From: Xylophilus ampelinus
GTDB taxonomy: Bacteria > Pseudomonadota > Gammaproteobacteria > Burkholderiales > Burkholderiaceae_C
Assembly (NCBI RefSeq): GCF_901875635.1
Contig: NZ_CABFMN010000076.1
Coordinates: forward strand, 1-64,000
Length of the DNA stretch: 64,000 nt
Direction: 5' to 3'
This document shows positions 54,598 to 64,000 of the stretch, piece by piece. The notes below the pieces were generated by a model. It did no database searches and was not told the origin of the DNA. It was given only the letters and a program-made list of their open reading frames with translations. A program made the position numbers and the translations under genes. Every line of letters starts with the position of its first letter. Position 1 is the stretch's first letter.

Positions 54598-55722
54598 ATG
54601 AATAAACAGGCCATCCTTTCCCATCCTTGGTTCATCCCAGCAGCAGCGGCGTTGATTGCAGTTCCCCTGTCATTGGGCCTTCAATGGCTCGTGGGGGGGG
54701 TGCTGCGACGGCTGACCAGAAGAGCGCCTGCACTCAATTCGGTGGTTGTGGCGGCGGCACCGGCCGTGCGATTCGCACTGCCGTTGATTGCGCTTCAGTT
54801 GATATGGCAAGGAGCTCCCGATGAGCTGCGATTCATCGATGGGCTGCGTCATGGGACGGCGTTGTTGCTAATTGGTGCATTGACTTGGTTGGCGGTGCGG
54901 GCGGTCAACGGGTTGGCTGACGGAATCTTCGCCCGGCGGCCGGACGATGCGCAAGACAGTCTCCAGGCTCGCCGCGTGCTGACCCAAGCGCGTGTGCTGG
55001 CACGGACCGCCAACACCATGCTGCTGTTGGCTGGGGGCGCATTGATGCTCATGACCTTTCCGGGGGCTAAGAAGTTCGGTGCCAGCTTGCTGGCTTCGGC
55101 GGGGTTGATTGGGATCATTGCGGGTCTCGCGGCCAAGCCCTTGTTTAGCAACCTGATCGCCAGCCTCCAGATCGCGCTGTCGCAGCCGATTCATCTGGAC
55201 GACGTGCTCGTTGTCGAAGGCGAATGGGGTCGGGTGGAGGAGATCAATGGAACGTTCGTTGTATTGCGAATTTGGGACGACCGGCGGCTGATCCTTCCGC
55301 TGAGCTATTTCATTGACAAACCTTTTCAGAACTGGACGCGTAACTCGGCGCAACTTTTAGGCTCGGTATTCATCTATGTTGATTTCCGACTGCCGCTGGC
55401 GCCGGTGCGGGCGGAGGTAGAACGTCTGATTCGGTCGGCCCCAGAGTGGGATGGTCGATTCTTCGGTCTGCAGGTCACTGATGCTACTGAGCGCAGCATG
55501 CAACTTCGCATACTGTGCACCGCGGCGTCATCGGGTCTGGCATTTGATCTGCGCTGTAAAGTGCGGGAGGGGGTCATCGACTTCTTGCAGCGCGAGTACC
55601 CCGAATGCCTGCCGCGGCTGCGTGTGGATGCTGAGAGCTCTGAAGGTCCGGAACGGACCGCCGGCAGTTCGTGGGTGTCGGCTCGGGTGATCAGCCAAGA
55701 GGACGCGCAAGGCGATCGATGA
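54598..55722 (+). CDS. MscS-family mechanosensitive channel
   Basis: A 374-aa protein with about four N-terminal spans and the MscS pore helix region (FGASLLASAGLIGIIAGLAA then PLFSNLIASLQIALSQP), followed by DDVLVVEGEWGRVEEI of the beta domain and a C-terminal alpha/beta domain. It opens under membrane tension to release solutes. A run of eight G at 54693-54700 codes VGGV and is a potential slippage site. No operon partners. Confidence 0.92.
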   Translation: MNKQAILSHPWFIPAAAALIAVPLSLGLQWLVGGVLRRLTRRAPALNSVVVAAAPAVRFALPLIALQLIWQGAPDELRFIDGLRHGTALLLIGALTWLAVRAVNGLADGIFARRPDDAQDSLQARRVLTQARVLARTANTMLLLAGGALMLMTFPGAKKFGASLLASAGLIGIIAGLAAKPLFSNLIASLQIALSQPIHLDDVLVVEGEWGRVEEINGTFVVLRIWDDRRLILPLSYFIDKPFQNWTRNSAQLLGSVFIYVDFRLPLAPVRAEVERLIRSAPEWDGRFFGLQVTDATERSMQLRILCTAASSGLAFDLRCKVREGVIDFLQREYPECLPRLRVDAESSEGPERTAGSSWVSARVISQEDAQGDR

Positions 55723-55961
55723 CAACGGTCGTGTGAACGCAGATGGCGATGGTTGGCGTCATGGGTTGGCCCACCTGCAGGTTTTGCGGGCATCAGCGTT
55801 CACGACCGCGAAGGCTTGTCGAGGAAGCATGCCTCTGCCGACCTGCGGACACAGTCGGCGCCGGGTAGTTTCGGTACGGCGCTTGCAGAGGACCGCCTGA
55901 ATTTGGGATGGCGCGCCCCTCGCCGCAAGAGGCAAGCGCGGGAGCGGGACCATCGACGGGA
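55723..55961. other. Convergent spacer
   Basis: This lies between mscS and marR. No gene or clear terminator hairpin is seen. Confidence 0.35.
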
Positions 55962-56396
55962 TCAGTTCGCAAAGACGTCTAGCTGGCTGGCGATGTGTTC
56001 CAGCACCCGGGCGACTGTACGGGCGTCTTCTGACGAAACACCACGAACCAGTGCACATTCCTTTTCTCGCACGGAAGGCTCTGTCTGTATCAGGAATGAC
56101 TTTCCGGCCGCAGTCAACGCCACGCTGACATGGCGTTTGGTTCGCGTTACACGGAGCAAGTGTTTCTCCTCCAGGTGCTGCACGGCTCGGCTGACCACAC
56201 TTTTGTGGATGAGCGCGTCTGCGCAAATTTCTCCAATTGTGCTTTTTTCTTGCTTCTTTGCAAAAAGAAGAATTCTCCACTCATTAATGCCAAGTCCAAA
56301 TTCCTGAACGAGATATTCGGAATATAGAGACGAAATTCGCGTGCCTGTGTGTGCGACCCATTTGAACAATGTGGATTCATCGAAATTTGAGTTCAT
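55962..56396 (-). CDS. MarR-family regulator
   Basis: A 144-aa winged-helix regulator: FGLGINEWRILLF, IHKSVVSRAVQHLEEKHLL (recognition helix) and wing RTKRHVSVALTAAG. Base composition is visibly more AT-rich than its neighbours, hinting at separate origin. Divergent from the porin across a 341-bp gap, so it may control the porin or itself. Within the gap a CGCAA/TTGCG inverted pair at 56554-56574 is a possible but weak operator. Start ATG 56396 follows AAAGAAG. Confidence 0.9.
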   Translation of the reverse strand: MNSNFDESTLFKWVAHTGTRISSLYSEYLVQEFGLGINEWRILLFAKKQEKSTIGEICADALIHKSVVSRAVQHLEEKHLLRVTRTKRHVSVALTAAGKSFLIQTEPSVREKECALVRGVSSEDARTVARVLEHIASQLDVFAN

Positions 56397-56737
56397 CTTC
56401 TTTGGTGGGGTGAAGTGATTGTGTGTATGGTCTCTGCGGCGGTGATAGATTTCGCCATGGACGACGTGAGGCGGCGAGGTCTTGGTGTGTCCCGGACCGG
56501 GCGGCCGGGGGGAGTGGCGGCCCCTTGAGAGGGCGAGCGTTGCACGCGAACAACGCAAAATTGGAAAAATTGCGAGCGCAGGCCGATTTGCTTTGCGCTT
56601 CAGCGCGGAGTCTGGCGCAATAGAGGCAACTTCCCAAAAGGAGGTTGGCCCGGGGCCCGGTGGGAGCACAAAGAAGTGCCCAGCACAGTGAGCCCTCCGC
56701 ACCGGCGCCCTATGTCTTAACCTTGGAGAAACTTGCA

Positions 56738-58000
56738 ATGAAAAAATCCCTCGTTGCTCTGGCTGCCCTGGCTGTTGCCGGCGTTGCCTCGGCGCAGTCG
56801 TCGGTGACCCTGTTCGGTATCGTTGACGCTTCCGTCAGCAGCGTGACGAACAAGAGCGACCTGTACATCGCCAACCCGTTCGCTAGCCCGCTCGCAACCT
56901 TCGGTCTGCCTGGCTCGATCAAGACCAGCAAGACCGGCCTGAACAACTCGGCCTACAACTCGAGCCGTCTGGGCTTCCGTGGTACGGAAGACCTGGGTGG
57001 TGGCATGGCTGCCAGCTTCTGGCTCGAAGCCGGCCTGAACAACGACGACGGTTCCGTCGGCGGTGGCACGGCATTCAGCTCGAACGCTTCTGGCATGTTC
57101 AACCGTCGTTCGACGGTGAGCCTGTCGGGTGGTTTCGGTGAACTGCGTCTGGGTCGCGACTACAAGCCGACGTTCTGGAACTACACCGTGTTCGATCCGT
57201 TCGGCACCGTGGGTTCGGGTACCGCCCTGATCCAGAAGGCAGCTGGCCTGGAAGCTTCGAACGTTCGCGCTTCGAATTCCATCGGCTACTTCCTGCCCCC
57301 GAACCTGGGTGGTTTCTACGGCCAGGTGCAGTACGCTTTCAGCGAGCAAGCCAAGGCTGACGATGGTCTGCAGGGCGCATTCAACAACAACAGCCGTGGT
57401 GGCCGTTACGTTGGTGGCCGTTTCGGCTACGCCAACGGCCCCCTGGACGTTGCTGTCGCCTACGGTCAGCAAAACAACACGTCGAACTACAACCTCGGCA
57501 CCGACACCAACGCCAAGAACTTCAACGTTGGCGCTAGCTACGATTTCGGCGTCGTGAAGCTGTTCGGTCAAGCCGGCCAGATCAAGCAAAAGGTTGACTA
57601 CTCGGGCGCCAACGAGCCCCTGTTCAACCCGGCCACCAAGTCGACCGGCTACCTGCTGGGTGTGACCGTTCCGGTCGGTGCTGGTCTGATCCGCGCTTCG
57701 TACGGCAAGGTCAAGCTGAAGACCGACGTGAACCCCTTCACGTTCAACTTCTTCAACACGCAGCAAGACCCCAAGGCTGACCAGATCGCCATTGGCTACG
57801 TGCACAACCTGTCGAAGCGTACGGCTCTGTACGCCACCGGCACGTACGTGAAGAACAAGAACGGCGCTGGCTTCACGGCTGGTTCGGCCAACATCGACGT
57901 TCCGTTCGCGACCGCCTACACCTCGGCGTTCGGCACGGCTGGCGTGTACCGTCCGAAGACCTCGATCGGCTACGATCTGGGTATCCGTCACTCGTTCTGA
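56738..58000 (+). CDS. Gram-negative porin (Omp32/OpcP type)
   Basis: A 420-aa outer-membrane trimeric porin. Signal peptide MKKSLVALAALAVAGVASA, mature start QSSVTLFGIVDAS, then NNSAYNSSRLGFRGTEDLGGG, the loop/eyelet region with ELRLGRDYKPTFWN, and a C-terminal YDLGIRHSF ending in Phe. Strong codon bias (CGT, GGT, AAC) indicates high expression. TTGGAGA precedes the ATG. A strong terminator follows. Confidence 0.96.
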   Translation: MKKSLVALAALAVAGVASAQSSVTLFGIVDASVSSVTNKSDLYIANPFASPLATFGLPGSIKTSKTGLNNSAYNSSRLGFRGTEDLGGGMAASFWLEAGLNNDDGSVGGGTAFSSNASGMFNRRSTVSLSGGFGELRLGRDYKPTFWNYTVFDPFGTVGSGTALIQKAAGLEASNVRASNSIGYFLPPNLGGFYGQVQYAFSEQAKADDGLQGAFNNNSRGGRYVGGRFGYANGPLDVAVAYGQQNNTSNYNLGTDTNAKNFNVGASYDFGVVKLFGQAGQIKQKVDYSGANEPLFNPATKSTGYLLGVTVPVGAGLIRASYGKVKLKTDVNPFTFNFFNTQQDPKADQIAIGYVHNLSKRTALYATGTYVKNKNGAGFTAGSANIDVPFATAYTSAFGTAGVYRPKTSIGYDLGIRHSF

Positions 58001-58038
58001 TCGACGACTGGCTTCGGCCAGTCCGGATCGAGAGATCG

Positions 58039-58072
58039 AAGCCATCCGACGAAAGTCGGATGGCTTTTTTTA
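58039..58072 (+). terminator. Porin terminator
   Basis: AAGCCATCCGAC-GAAA-GTCGGATGGCTT, a perfect 12-bp stem followed by a T run. Confidence 0.92.
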
Positions 58073-58075
58073 TTC

Positions 58076-58633
58076 TGCTGCCGAGCATGGATTGGTGTCG
58101 CTCTTGGTCTAGCGGCGTTAGGTTGGCCTTGTTAGGTGGCTTTTAAACCGGGACCGGGCGGGCGGTTGCGCTGCTGAAGTCCTGCACGGGACGGCAGACA
58201 GCCGCGGCGCGCCTCAGCAGTGTTCTGGCCGCGGTGACCTTTAAATTTAGACCTGGGAGTAGGGAGTGGGAGCCGGGTACACGAAGAGGTGGCCAGGCTC
58301 GGCGTTCAGGTGAACGCCAATACAGAAGCTACGGCGCTACCGAGCTGGGATGTCCGGCTTGCCGCGATGAACGCTCACTGATTGAGCGGGTCGGCTCCTA
58401 TTGGAGACACGAACATACCCGTTCAGAGAGCTCGTGCTGCACGCGGTTGGTCTCCGTGCCGTCCCATATCCTCTCGGGGAGCGAGGGATCTGCGGACCCC
58501 TCGGACGATGTCCGCCGCGGAATGCGTGCAGCTTGTCAGGTCGGTGGCGTGCGGGTAGTCTTGCGCGAGGCCGGTCTGCCGCCAGCCCGCACACGTCTTT
58601 GTTCGCAGAATCGAGTAGTCAAGCCGGGCTGGA
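58076..58633. other. Non-coding stretch
   Basis: Frames here are short or lack family resemblance. Nothing supported between the porin terminator and the EptA stop. Confidence 0.35.
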
Positions 58634-60352
58634 TCAATTCGCTGCTTGGCTGCACCCCGGCGCGGCGCGCGCGCGCGCGATCAGGTCCAAATCCGGCTTG
58701 TAAGCGGTGGTGCTGACACCATGGAACCCGATCAGCGTATGAAACAGGTTGTCGTGTGAGTACTGCGCCTGCGAAATCGCACTCAGGCAGCCTTCGGCAA
58801 GCTTAAGCGCTTTCGCGGCGGGCGGTGACAGCCATCCGAGCATCGGCACCTCCTTCTGCTCGCGCGGGGCGAGTGATGGAGGAAGGCCATGCAGGTAGAT
58901 ATTGTTCTCGCCTAGGCTTTCTCCGTGATCGGACACGTAGATCACGGCGATGTCTAGCCTGTCAGCGTTGTTGCGTGCGACGTCGACGACCTGCCGAATG
59001 ACCGTGCTCGTGTAGTCGATGCTGTTGTCGTAGGTGTTCACCAGAGCCTCGCGGCTACATTGCTGGATGCGGTTGGTATCGCAAGTGGGCGTGAATCGGC
59101 CTGGCGCTGGGTAGCGTTTGAAATAGGAAGGCCCATGGCTGCCCATCATGTGCAACACAACAAGAGCATCGGTATCTGTCGCGTGCAGCTCGTCCTTCAG
59201 GGACTGCACCAAGATGCCATCATGACAACCGCTTTCAGAGCACAGGCTGGCACTATCGGGGGTGGGCGCTGGCGCGCGTGTGGGCACGCGGGCGCAGACA
59301 CCTTTGCATCCAGAGTTGTTCTCCAGCCACGTTACCTGCACGCCCGTCCGCTGGAGTACATCAAGCGCATTTTCACGGGCCTGCGCTTGAGACACGGAAA
59401 ACGTATCTGCGCCGATGTTTGAGAACATGCAAGGCAAGGACGTTGCCGTGTCTGTTCCGCAAGATGTCACACGAGGAAAATAGGTGATCCCGGATTGCGC
59501 AAGGTCACGATTGGTGTCTCTGCCGTAGCCGCCAAGCGAAAAATTCGCGGCCCGCGCGGTCTCTCCGACCAAGAGGACAAGCACGCGCGGCCTTGACGCG
59601 GGTGAGGGTACCAATTTGGCATCTGGTGCGACCTTGGTCAATGTGACTGGCGCCGACGTGGCGCCCTTGAAGTGGCCGAGCACGGCGTTGATGTAGTTGC
59701 TCGGTACGAGTTGCAGACGCAATTCGCGGTGATTGCGGAAGGTCGTGGCGAGGGTGCCATACGAAGTCGTCAGCAGTAGTGCAGCCACAGCGAGGCCGGC
59801 CACTGCGAGACCCACTGTCTGTTTGGATGCTCCCCAAATGCCGCTTCTGCGTGTTCTGATGAGGAGGAGAAATAGGGCTGGTACGAGACCGCGGATCGTG
59901 AGATCTGCGAGGGCCGACCAAGACACAAGTTCTCTGACTTCCCGCGTGTCGGTCTCAATGGCATTGCGCACCATGTTCTTGTCGATCAGCACGCCCCAGC
60001 CATCAACGTAGTGAGCAATCCCGCCAGACGCGATCATCAACAGGGCGACGACCGCCGCGCCGAGTCGGTGGGAGAGCAGGGGGCGTAGCGCGGCACCAAA
60101 CAGCAATACCAGAACAAGTGCGACGCCCATGCCCGCGGCGATCTGCTGAAATGCCGTGCCTGGTCGGGCCGCCATGAACGTGCGCCAAAAGCCGAAGTTG
60201 TCCAGAAGGACCAGCCAAGCTGCGGCAGCTAGGCTCAGGAGCAGGGGCGAGGTTCCGGCAGTGGCGAGACGCGTTATGTGGGGTGATTTACTGGGCATGC
60301 GTGGCACCAAGTGCGGGGCTGCGAGCAAGGCCTGGGGGTGCTTGTCGCTCAT
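58634..60352 (-). CDS. eptA: Lipid A phosphoethanolamine transferase (EptA family)
   Basis: A 572-aa inner-membrane enzyme with five N-terminal spans and a periplasmic sulfatase-fold domain. LLVGETARAANFSLGGYGRD supplies the metal-binding Glu; the Thr nucleophile is in SCGTDTATSLPCMFS; YVSDHGESLGENNIYLHG gives the other zinc ligands. Paired Cys (SGCKGVCARV; SLCSESGCHDG) match the disulfides of EptA/MCR. It transfers phosphoethanolamine to lipid A phosphates, reducing negative charge (polymyxin and metal tolerance). Start MSDKHP at 60352 is chosen; 60400 or 60298 are possible. Shares an upstream region with the DUF4148-type gene at 60814, where two operator-like boxes lie. Confidence 0.93.
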   Translation of the reverse strand: MSDKHPQALLAAPHLVPRMPSKSPHITRLATAGTSPLLLSLAAAAWLVLLDNFGFWRTFMAARPGTAFQQIAAGMGVALVLVLLFGAALRPLLSHRLGAAVVALLMIASGGIAHYVDGWGVLIDKNMVRNAIETDTREVRELVSWSALADLTIRGLVPALFLLLIRTRRSGIWGASKQTVGLAVAGLAVAALLLTTSYGTLATTFRNHRELRLQLVPSNYINAVLGHFKGATSAPVTLTKVAPDAKLVPSPASRPRVLVLLVGETARAANFSLGGYGRDTNRDLAQSGITYFPRVTSCGTDTATSLPCMFSNIGADTFSVSQAQARENALDVLQRTGVQVTWLENNSGCKGVCARVPTRAPAPTPDSASLCSESGCHDGILVQSLKDELHATDTDALVVLHMMGSHGPSYFKRYPAPGRFTPTCDTNRIQQCSREALVNTYDNSIDYTSTVIRQVVDVARNNADRLDIAVIYVSDHGESLGENNIYLHGLPPSLAPREQKEVPMLGWLSPPAAKALKLAEGCLSAISQAQYSHDNLFHTLIGFHGVSTTAYKPDLDLIARARAAPGCSQAAN

Positions 60353-60616
60353 ATGTGGGCACGTTCGAGGCGTGAAGCAGCGCGCAGATCGTGACGGCAA
60401 GCCGCAGGCCGTGCACGGCGAGTCCCTTCATTTCACCGGTCGGGCCGTCCTGAGCTGCCGCGGACGATTCAGGCCAATTCGCCGCCGCGCACGGACATTG
60501 AGGAGTGAGTCAGCCACTGTTGGTGGCTGCTGCGGCTGATCTGCGCCATTGCCGTTGCGCGCTACAGCTCAACCTTTGAGGGTACGAAGTAAAACTGGCG
60601 TTCGCCTAACGGCAAC

Positions 60617-60632
60617 ATTACTTATCGGTAAT
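60617..60632. promoter_or_regulatory. ATTACA-N4-TGTAAT box g (degenerate)
   Basis: ATTACT-TATC-GGTAAT has one mismatch per arm. It lies 265 bp upstream of eptA and 182 bp upstream of the 60814 gene. Confidence 0.45.
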
Positions 60633-60709
60633 CTGCGTGTCACGTGTGCCGTTGGACACGTTTTGAGCCGAAAACAAAGCCGCCGTTGATTTAGCTCTCT
60701 TACATAGAA

Positions 60710-60725
60710 ATGACACACATGTAAT
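60710..60725. promoter_or_regulatory. ATTACA-N4-TGTAAT box h
   Basis: ATGACA-CACA-TGTAAT, one mismatch, 89 bp upstream of the DUF4148-type gene at 60814. The rest of 60353-60813 shows only box g. Confidence 0.55.
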
Positions 60726-60813
60726 GGCCGCGTCCACAAAGCGATGGGTTCGGTTTCTAAAGTTGTCAACACACTGTGGTCAGGGGATCGCGGTGCAACC
60801 TTAGGAGACCGTC

Positions 60814-61197
60814 ATGCGCAATGCTTATCGTCACGTCGCTACCCTTGCCGCTGCCACGGCCGCAGCGTTCTTTCTTTCACCGGCCATGGCTGCGGGCGCG
60901 TTCCACCCGCAAAACGGTGAGGTTGGGGCGACCTTTCATCCTGATCATGTGAGCTCGAAGTCCCGAGACCAGGTCAACACCGAGCTGGTGGCAGCGACCC
61001 AATTGCCCGCGTGGCAGCCGCTGATCTCGCGCGGTGCACCGTGGCCAATCGCAAAGACCGGTCCGGGCCTGACGCGCGAACAGGTCAATGCGGAGCTGCA
61101 AGCTGCAATGAAGACGCCCGCCTGGGATCGTGTGGGCCGATTGGGGGCCCCATGGCCGACGCCGGCGGTGACGGGCTCGCAAGCGTCTACTCGCTGA
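60814..61197 (+). CDS. DUF4148-type exported protein 2, with internal repeat
   Basis: A 127-aa protein with a signal peptide (to SPAMAA). The mature part contains two copies of one motif: SRDQVNTELVAATQLPAWQP then GAPWP, and TREQVNAELQAAMKTPAWDR then GAPWP. The R-x-Q-V-N/Q-A-E-L core is that of DUF4148. TTAGGAGACC precedes the ATG. Divergent from eptA. Unknown function; box h upstream. Confidence 0.8.
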   Translation: MRNAYRHVATLAAATAAAFFLSPAMAAGAFHPQNGEVGATFHPDHVSSKSRDQVNTELVAATQLPAWQPLISRGAPWPIAKTGPGLTREQVNAELQAAMKTPAWDRVGRLGAPWPTPAVTGSQASTR

Positions 61198-61302
61198 GCG
61201 CATCGGTCGGTGGGTGACTGCAAGGAATCAGGAGGCAATGCCTCCTGAGCTCAGGTTCCTGCCGAATCGTGATGCGGGAGTGCTATGGGGCCTGGTGGGC
61301 TG

Positions 61303-62634
61303 CTACGAGTTACCTGGGCCAGCAGATGCTCGCAATGTAAGGCCGATGCGTGTGACGCCCTCGCGGCTCTCAGCAAACGTGCGGCCGCCATGCATGCGAG
61401 CGATCGCCGCAACAATGGCAAGGCCAAGCCCGTGGTGTGTTGCCGATCCCGCGCGCGAAGGCTCAGCGCGATAGAACCGCTCGAACAACCGCGGTATGGC
61501 CTCTGAAGGGATGTCGGGACCTACATTTTGCACCACGAGCCTGATCTGATCACCCTGTGAGTCGATGGTCACACGGACCACCGACCCCCGTGTGGCATAC
61601 CGCGTGGCATTGCTGACCAGGTTGGAGACCGCTCGACGTACCAAGCCTGTGTCCACGGAGAGCACACGTTCGCCGCTGATCTCCACTTTCAGATGCGCGT
61701 CTTCCAGCGCGGCTTCCTGGAATTCGGCCACCGCCATCACCTGTGCTGCAAGACTGACGGGTTGACCACGTCTCGCCTGCGCCCCACGGTCCGCCTTGGA
61801 CAAGAACAGCATGTCCGTAACAATCGTGGTGAGCCGCCTGGCCTCCTCCAACTGCGACTCGAGGACGTTTTTCAACTCCTCAAGCGTTCGATCCCTGCCG
61901 AGCTCGATCTCGGCCTGTGCGATCAAGTTGGAAAGCGGGGTACGCAATTCATGCGCAACATCTGCATTGAATGCCTCCAGTTGCGCATAAGCAGCCTCAA
62001 CACGCCCCAGCAAGCCGTTGAACTGCGCAATCCAAGGTTGCAATTCGCGCGCGTAGCCATTCGGCTCGATGCGATGTCCGGGGTGATCAGGCCCGGCGGC
62101 TCCAGTTTCCTGTGCAAGCCGCTTCAGCGGCCGCAGCCCGCGACGCACCAACAACGCCCCCGTCAGCGAGATGACCGCGGTTCCCAAGGCAGCCGAGCCC
62201 GTCAAAGTCCACGCTAACCGCATCAGCAGGATATTGTCGCTGCCGATGTCCAGGCTCATGTCCAACTCAATGGGCTTTCCTTCAAGCTGGAGCTCGGCCA
62301 ACGTGGAGGTCCTCAATTCCCAGTTCCGCCCGGTAGGTCGCGCACCGGTGACGTATAGTGACTGATTGCCTACGCGTAGCGAGATGCCAGCGTCGGAGTG
62401 GGACTGGAAATAGTCGTCTAGCTTGTGCCGCAGGGCGTTCAGGTTCAGTGGCTGTACGGTCTCGCGCACGACGTGCTCGACGATGTCAGCGTGCCGGACG
62501 AACTCTTCCTGATGTTTGAGCTGAAAGCTCCAGAACGTTGCGGCATAGACGCCAGCGCAGATAAGGCTTAGTCCAATCAGCGTCTGAACCGCGAACCATC
62601 GCGACAGGGAGCTCTGGATCGAGGCGATGCTCAT
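61303..62634 (-). CDS. Heavy-metal sensor histidine kinase (CusS/CzcS/IrlS type)
   Basis: A 443-aa kinase with two spans (about 15-37 and 140-162), a ~100-residue periplasmic sensor and HAMP. His228 lies in [16 protein letters not shown] box [11 protein letters not shown]1 [21 protein letters not shown] and G2 [12 protein letters not shown], the signature of the heavy-metal sensor kinases (TIGR01386). ATGA overlap with its regulator. Placement and family suggest that it detects periplasmic Cu or Zn/Co/Cd. Confidence 0.92.
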   Translation of the reverse strand: MSIASIQSSLSRWFAVQTLIGLSLICAGVYAATFWSFQLKHQEEFVRHADIVEHVVRETVQPLNLNALRHKLDDYFQSHSDAGISLRVGNQSLYVTGARPTGRNWELRTSTLAELQLEGKPIELDMSLDIGSDNILLMRLAWTLTGSAALGTAVISLTGALLVRRGLRPLKRLAQETGAAGPDHPGHRIEPNGYARELQPWIAQFNGLLGRVEAAYAQLEAFNADVAHELRTPLSNLIAQAEIELGRDRTLEELKNVLESQLEEARRLTTIVTDMLFLSKADRGAQARRGQPVSLAAQVMAVAEFQEAALEDAHLKVEISGERVLSVDTGLVRRAVSNLVSNATRYATRGSVVRVTIDSQGDQIRLVVQNVGPDIPSEAIPRLFERFYRAEPSRAGSATHHGLGLAIVAAIARMHGGRTFAESREGVTRIGLTLRASAGPGNS

Positions 62635-63314
62635 CCGCCGACAGCTGGTCGATGTTCCAGAACGTATCCCATGCCGCGTACCGTGTGGAGCAGCTTGTCG
62701 TCGAACGGGTCGTCGATCTTGCTGCGCAGGCGCCGTATCGCTACCTCGACGACATTCGTTTCACTGTCGAAATTCATGCCCCAAACTTGATCAGCCAAGA
62801 TCGCGCGCGAAAGAATCTGGCCCTGCCGTCTCAACAGCAGAGACAGGAGAGAAAACTCCTTGGCCGTCAAGTCAAGACGTTTCCCTGCGCGTGTAGCGCG
62901 ACGGGTCGTGAGATCCAGTTGCAAGTCAGCCAGTGCGTACCTGCTCGCCTCCTGCATGGGGCTGCGTCGGAGCAGGGCACGAACGCGCGCGAGCAACTCA
63001 GTGAATGCAAATGGCTTCGCCAAGTAGTCGTCTGCGCCGCTTTCAAGACCTCGGACACGGTCTTCCACATCGTCTCGGGCCGTCAACATCAACACTGGCA
63101 CCTTGCTGGAAACGCGAAGTTCTTGCAGCACTTGAAAGCCGTCAATGCCGGGGAGCATGATGTCCAGGATGACGGCATCGTAGTTACCCGTCTGAGCCAA
63201 GGCCAAGCCTTGGGTGCCCTCTCGGGCGAGGTCAACATTGAACCCGCTCTCGACCAAGCCTTTGCGCAAATAGTCGCCAAGCTTCTCTTCGTCCTCGACG
63301 ACCAAAAGGTGCAT
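62631..63314 (-). CDS. Heavy-metal response regulator (CopR/CzcR/IrlR type)
   Basis: A 227-aa OmpR-family regulator. Receiver Asp51 in [13 protein letters not shown] and [21 protein letters not shown], the exact stretch of the CusR/CopR/CzcR group. The DNA-binding domain has [21 protein letters not shown] and [14 protein letters not shown]. Such regulators bind short inverted or direct repeats of TTACA type upstream of efflux genes, so it is the best candidate to recognise the ATTACA-N4-TGTAAT boxes here. Upstream DUF4148 gene 3 is 103 bp away on the same strand. Confidence 0.93.
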   Translation of the reverse strand: MHLLVVEDEEKLGDYLRKGLVESGFNVDLAREGTQGLALAQTGNYDAVILDIMLPGIDGFQVLQELRVSSKVPVLMLTARDDVEDRVRGLESGADDYLAKPFAFTELLARVRALLRRSPMQEASRYALADLQLDLTTRRATRAGKRLDLTAKEFSLLSLLLRRQGQILSRAILADQVWGMNFDSETNVVEVAIRRLRSKIDDPFDDKLLHTVRGMGYVLEHRPAVGG

Positions 63315-63416
63315 TTGAGTGTTGTAGGTGCCCGCGACGCCGCGGACCCGAGATTACAGTGTTGTTATAGATCGGGCCACAGGGGGCACCGAAATTTTCA
63401 GTCAGGAGTGATGGTG

Positions 63417-63800
63417 TCAGTGCTGGTGCGAGCCAGCGCTCATGGCTCCAAAGTTCTCGGCGGCCCGACCGTAGATCGGGCCCATGCTGTCCATGCCAAC
63501 CTCACCATAAGCCAGTTGGGACATTCCGGACGCCACCCAGGCGATCGCTTCGGCGTTGACCTGGGCACGAGTCTTTTGTCCCGTTTGCGCGTTCGCGCTG
63601 GCATGAACATGGCTGGCGTCATGCGCTGCGGACGGGGTGGCATGTGCTGCTGCAGGGTTGGGGCGCTCGACGGCGATCCCTTGGGCGACATCGACCTTGG
63701 ACGGCGGGGCGGCCGTGGTCGAATTGCCGGCGACTGCTGGTAGCGTAGCCGCGCAGATGGCCGTGGCCATCAGAGCGAGTTTCAAACGAGTGCCTTGCAT
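63417..63800 (-). CDS. DUF4148 exported protein 3
   Basis: A 127-aa protein with a signal peptide (to LPAVAG). Core TGQKTRAQVNAEAIAWVASG then MSQLAYGEVGMDSMGPIYG, nearly the same as in the protein at 31080. A His/Ala-rich stretch (AAHATPSAAHDASHVHASA) precedes it and the C-terminus is SHQH, so metal binding is plausible. First gene ahead of the metal two-component system; box i lies 105 bp upstream. Confidence 0.87.
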   Translation of the reverse strand: MQGTRLKLALMATAICAATLPAVAGNSTTAAPPSKVDVAQGIAVERPNPAAAHATPSAAHDASHVHASANAQTGQKTRAQVNAEAIAWVASGMSQLAYGEVGMDSMGPIYGRAAENFGAMSAGSHQH

Positions 63801-63904
63801 TTCCGTGTCCTTTCACAGTCGATGGGCCTGCGCACGTCGTCTTCGACATGCGCAAGTGTTACCGAGACTGTAGGGAGCGCAACCGTCCCCACGCGAACGG
63901 TCAG

Positions 63905-63920
63905 ATTACAAATGCGTAAT
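63905..63920. promoter_or_regulatory. ATTACA-N4-TGTAAT box i
   Basis: ATTACA-AATG-CGTAAT, one mismatch, 105 bp upstream of DUF4148 gene 3 and therefore upstream of the metal two-component genes as well. No gene is seen from 63801 to the window end. Confidence 0.65.
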
Positions 63921-64000
63921 GTTGGCGCTCGGCGCGATGGCGGTTTTCAAGGCATCCTTGATGCGGAACACACTTCTACGAGGTGACTCTTGGCGGCAAG

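Overview
The window reads as part of a secondary replicon (chromid or megaplasmid) of a Burkholderiales betaproteobacterium, probably Comamonadaceae-like. It carries its own Rep_3-type initiator with iterons, a chromid-style ParA/ParB pair with five parS-like palindromes, and families typical of that order: an Omp32-type porin, DUF4148 proteins, czc metal efflux and non-phosphorylative L-arabinose catabolism. The genus cannot be fixed from the sequence alone.

Layout. 1-4.8 kb is a decayed plasmid or integrative-element arm: a DUF2958 gene cut at a 20-bp palindrome, an intact radC, and broken DUF1016 nuclease, tyrosine recombinase and NYN genes, with two related GC-rich spacers. 5.0-9.6 kb is the maintenance core: parB, parA, origin iterons, rep. 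9.7-10.3 kb holds a LysR pseudogene. 10.5-31.5 kb is a metal and envelope-stress region: hybrid histidine kinase, DUF6328 membrane protein, a lipid-modification set (GT2, ArnT-like GT, PAP2), an Rrf2 regulator, a TonB-dependent siderophore receptor with a Fur-like helix-turn-helix protein, czcD, czcCBA, small periplasmic and zinc-ribbon proteins, a TIGR04325 methyltransferase and a DUF4148 protein. 32-36 kb holds two tandem PhoA-type alkaline phosphatases and a His-rich exported protein. 36.1-36.6 kb holds fragments of a second rep gene and of an IS66-like transposase.

36.6-48.8 kb is a complete-looking L-arabinose/arabinoside island. Four translationally coupled genes (dehydrogenase, lactonase, mutarotase, 2-keto-3-deoxyarabonate dehydratase) diverge from an L-arabonate dehydratase, a CUT1 ABC importer, a GH51 arabinofuranosidase and a GntR regulator. 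The last enzyme, alpha-ketoglutarate semialdehyde dehydrogenase, is not in the window.

49.2-64 kb returns to envelope stress: a PAP2/two-component operon, an ICMT-like methyltransferase, MscS, MarR plus porin, an EptA-like phosphoethanolamine transferase, two more DUF4148-type genes and a CopR/CzcR-type two-component pair.

The most interesting signal is a recurring 16-bp palindrome, ATTACA-N4-TGTAAT. It occurs in near-perfect form upstream of czcD, the DUF6328 gene, the hybrid kinase and its divergent neighbour, the TonB receptor and all three DUF4148-type genes (one of them facing eptA), mostly 90-135 bp from the start codon. This suggests that metal efflux, lipid A remodelling and small periplasmic proteins form one regulon, plausibly under the CopR/CzcR-like regulator at 62.6-63.3 kb.
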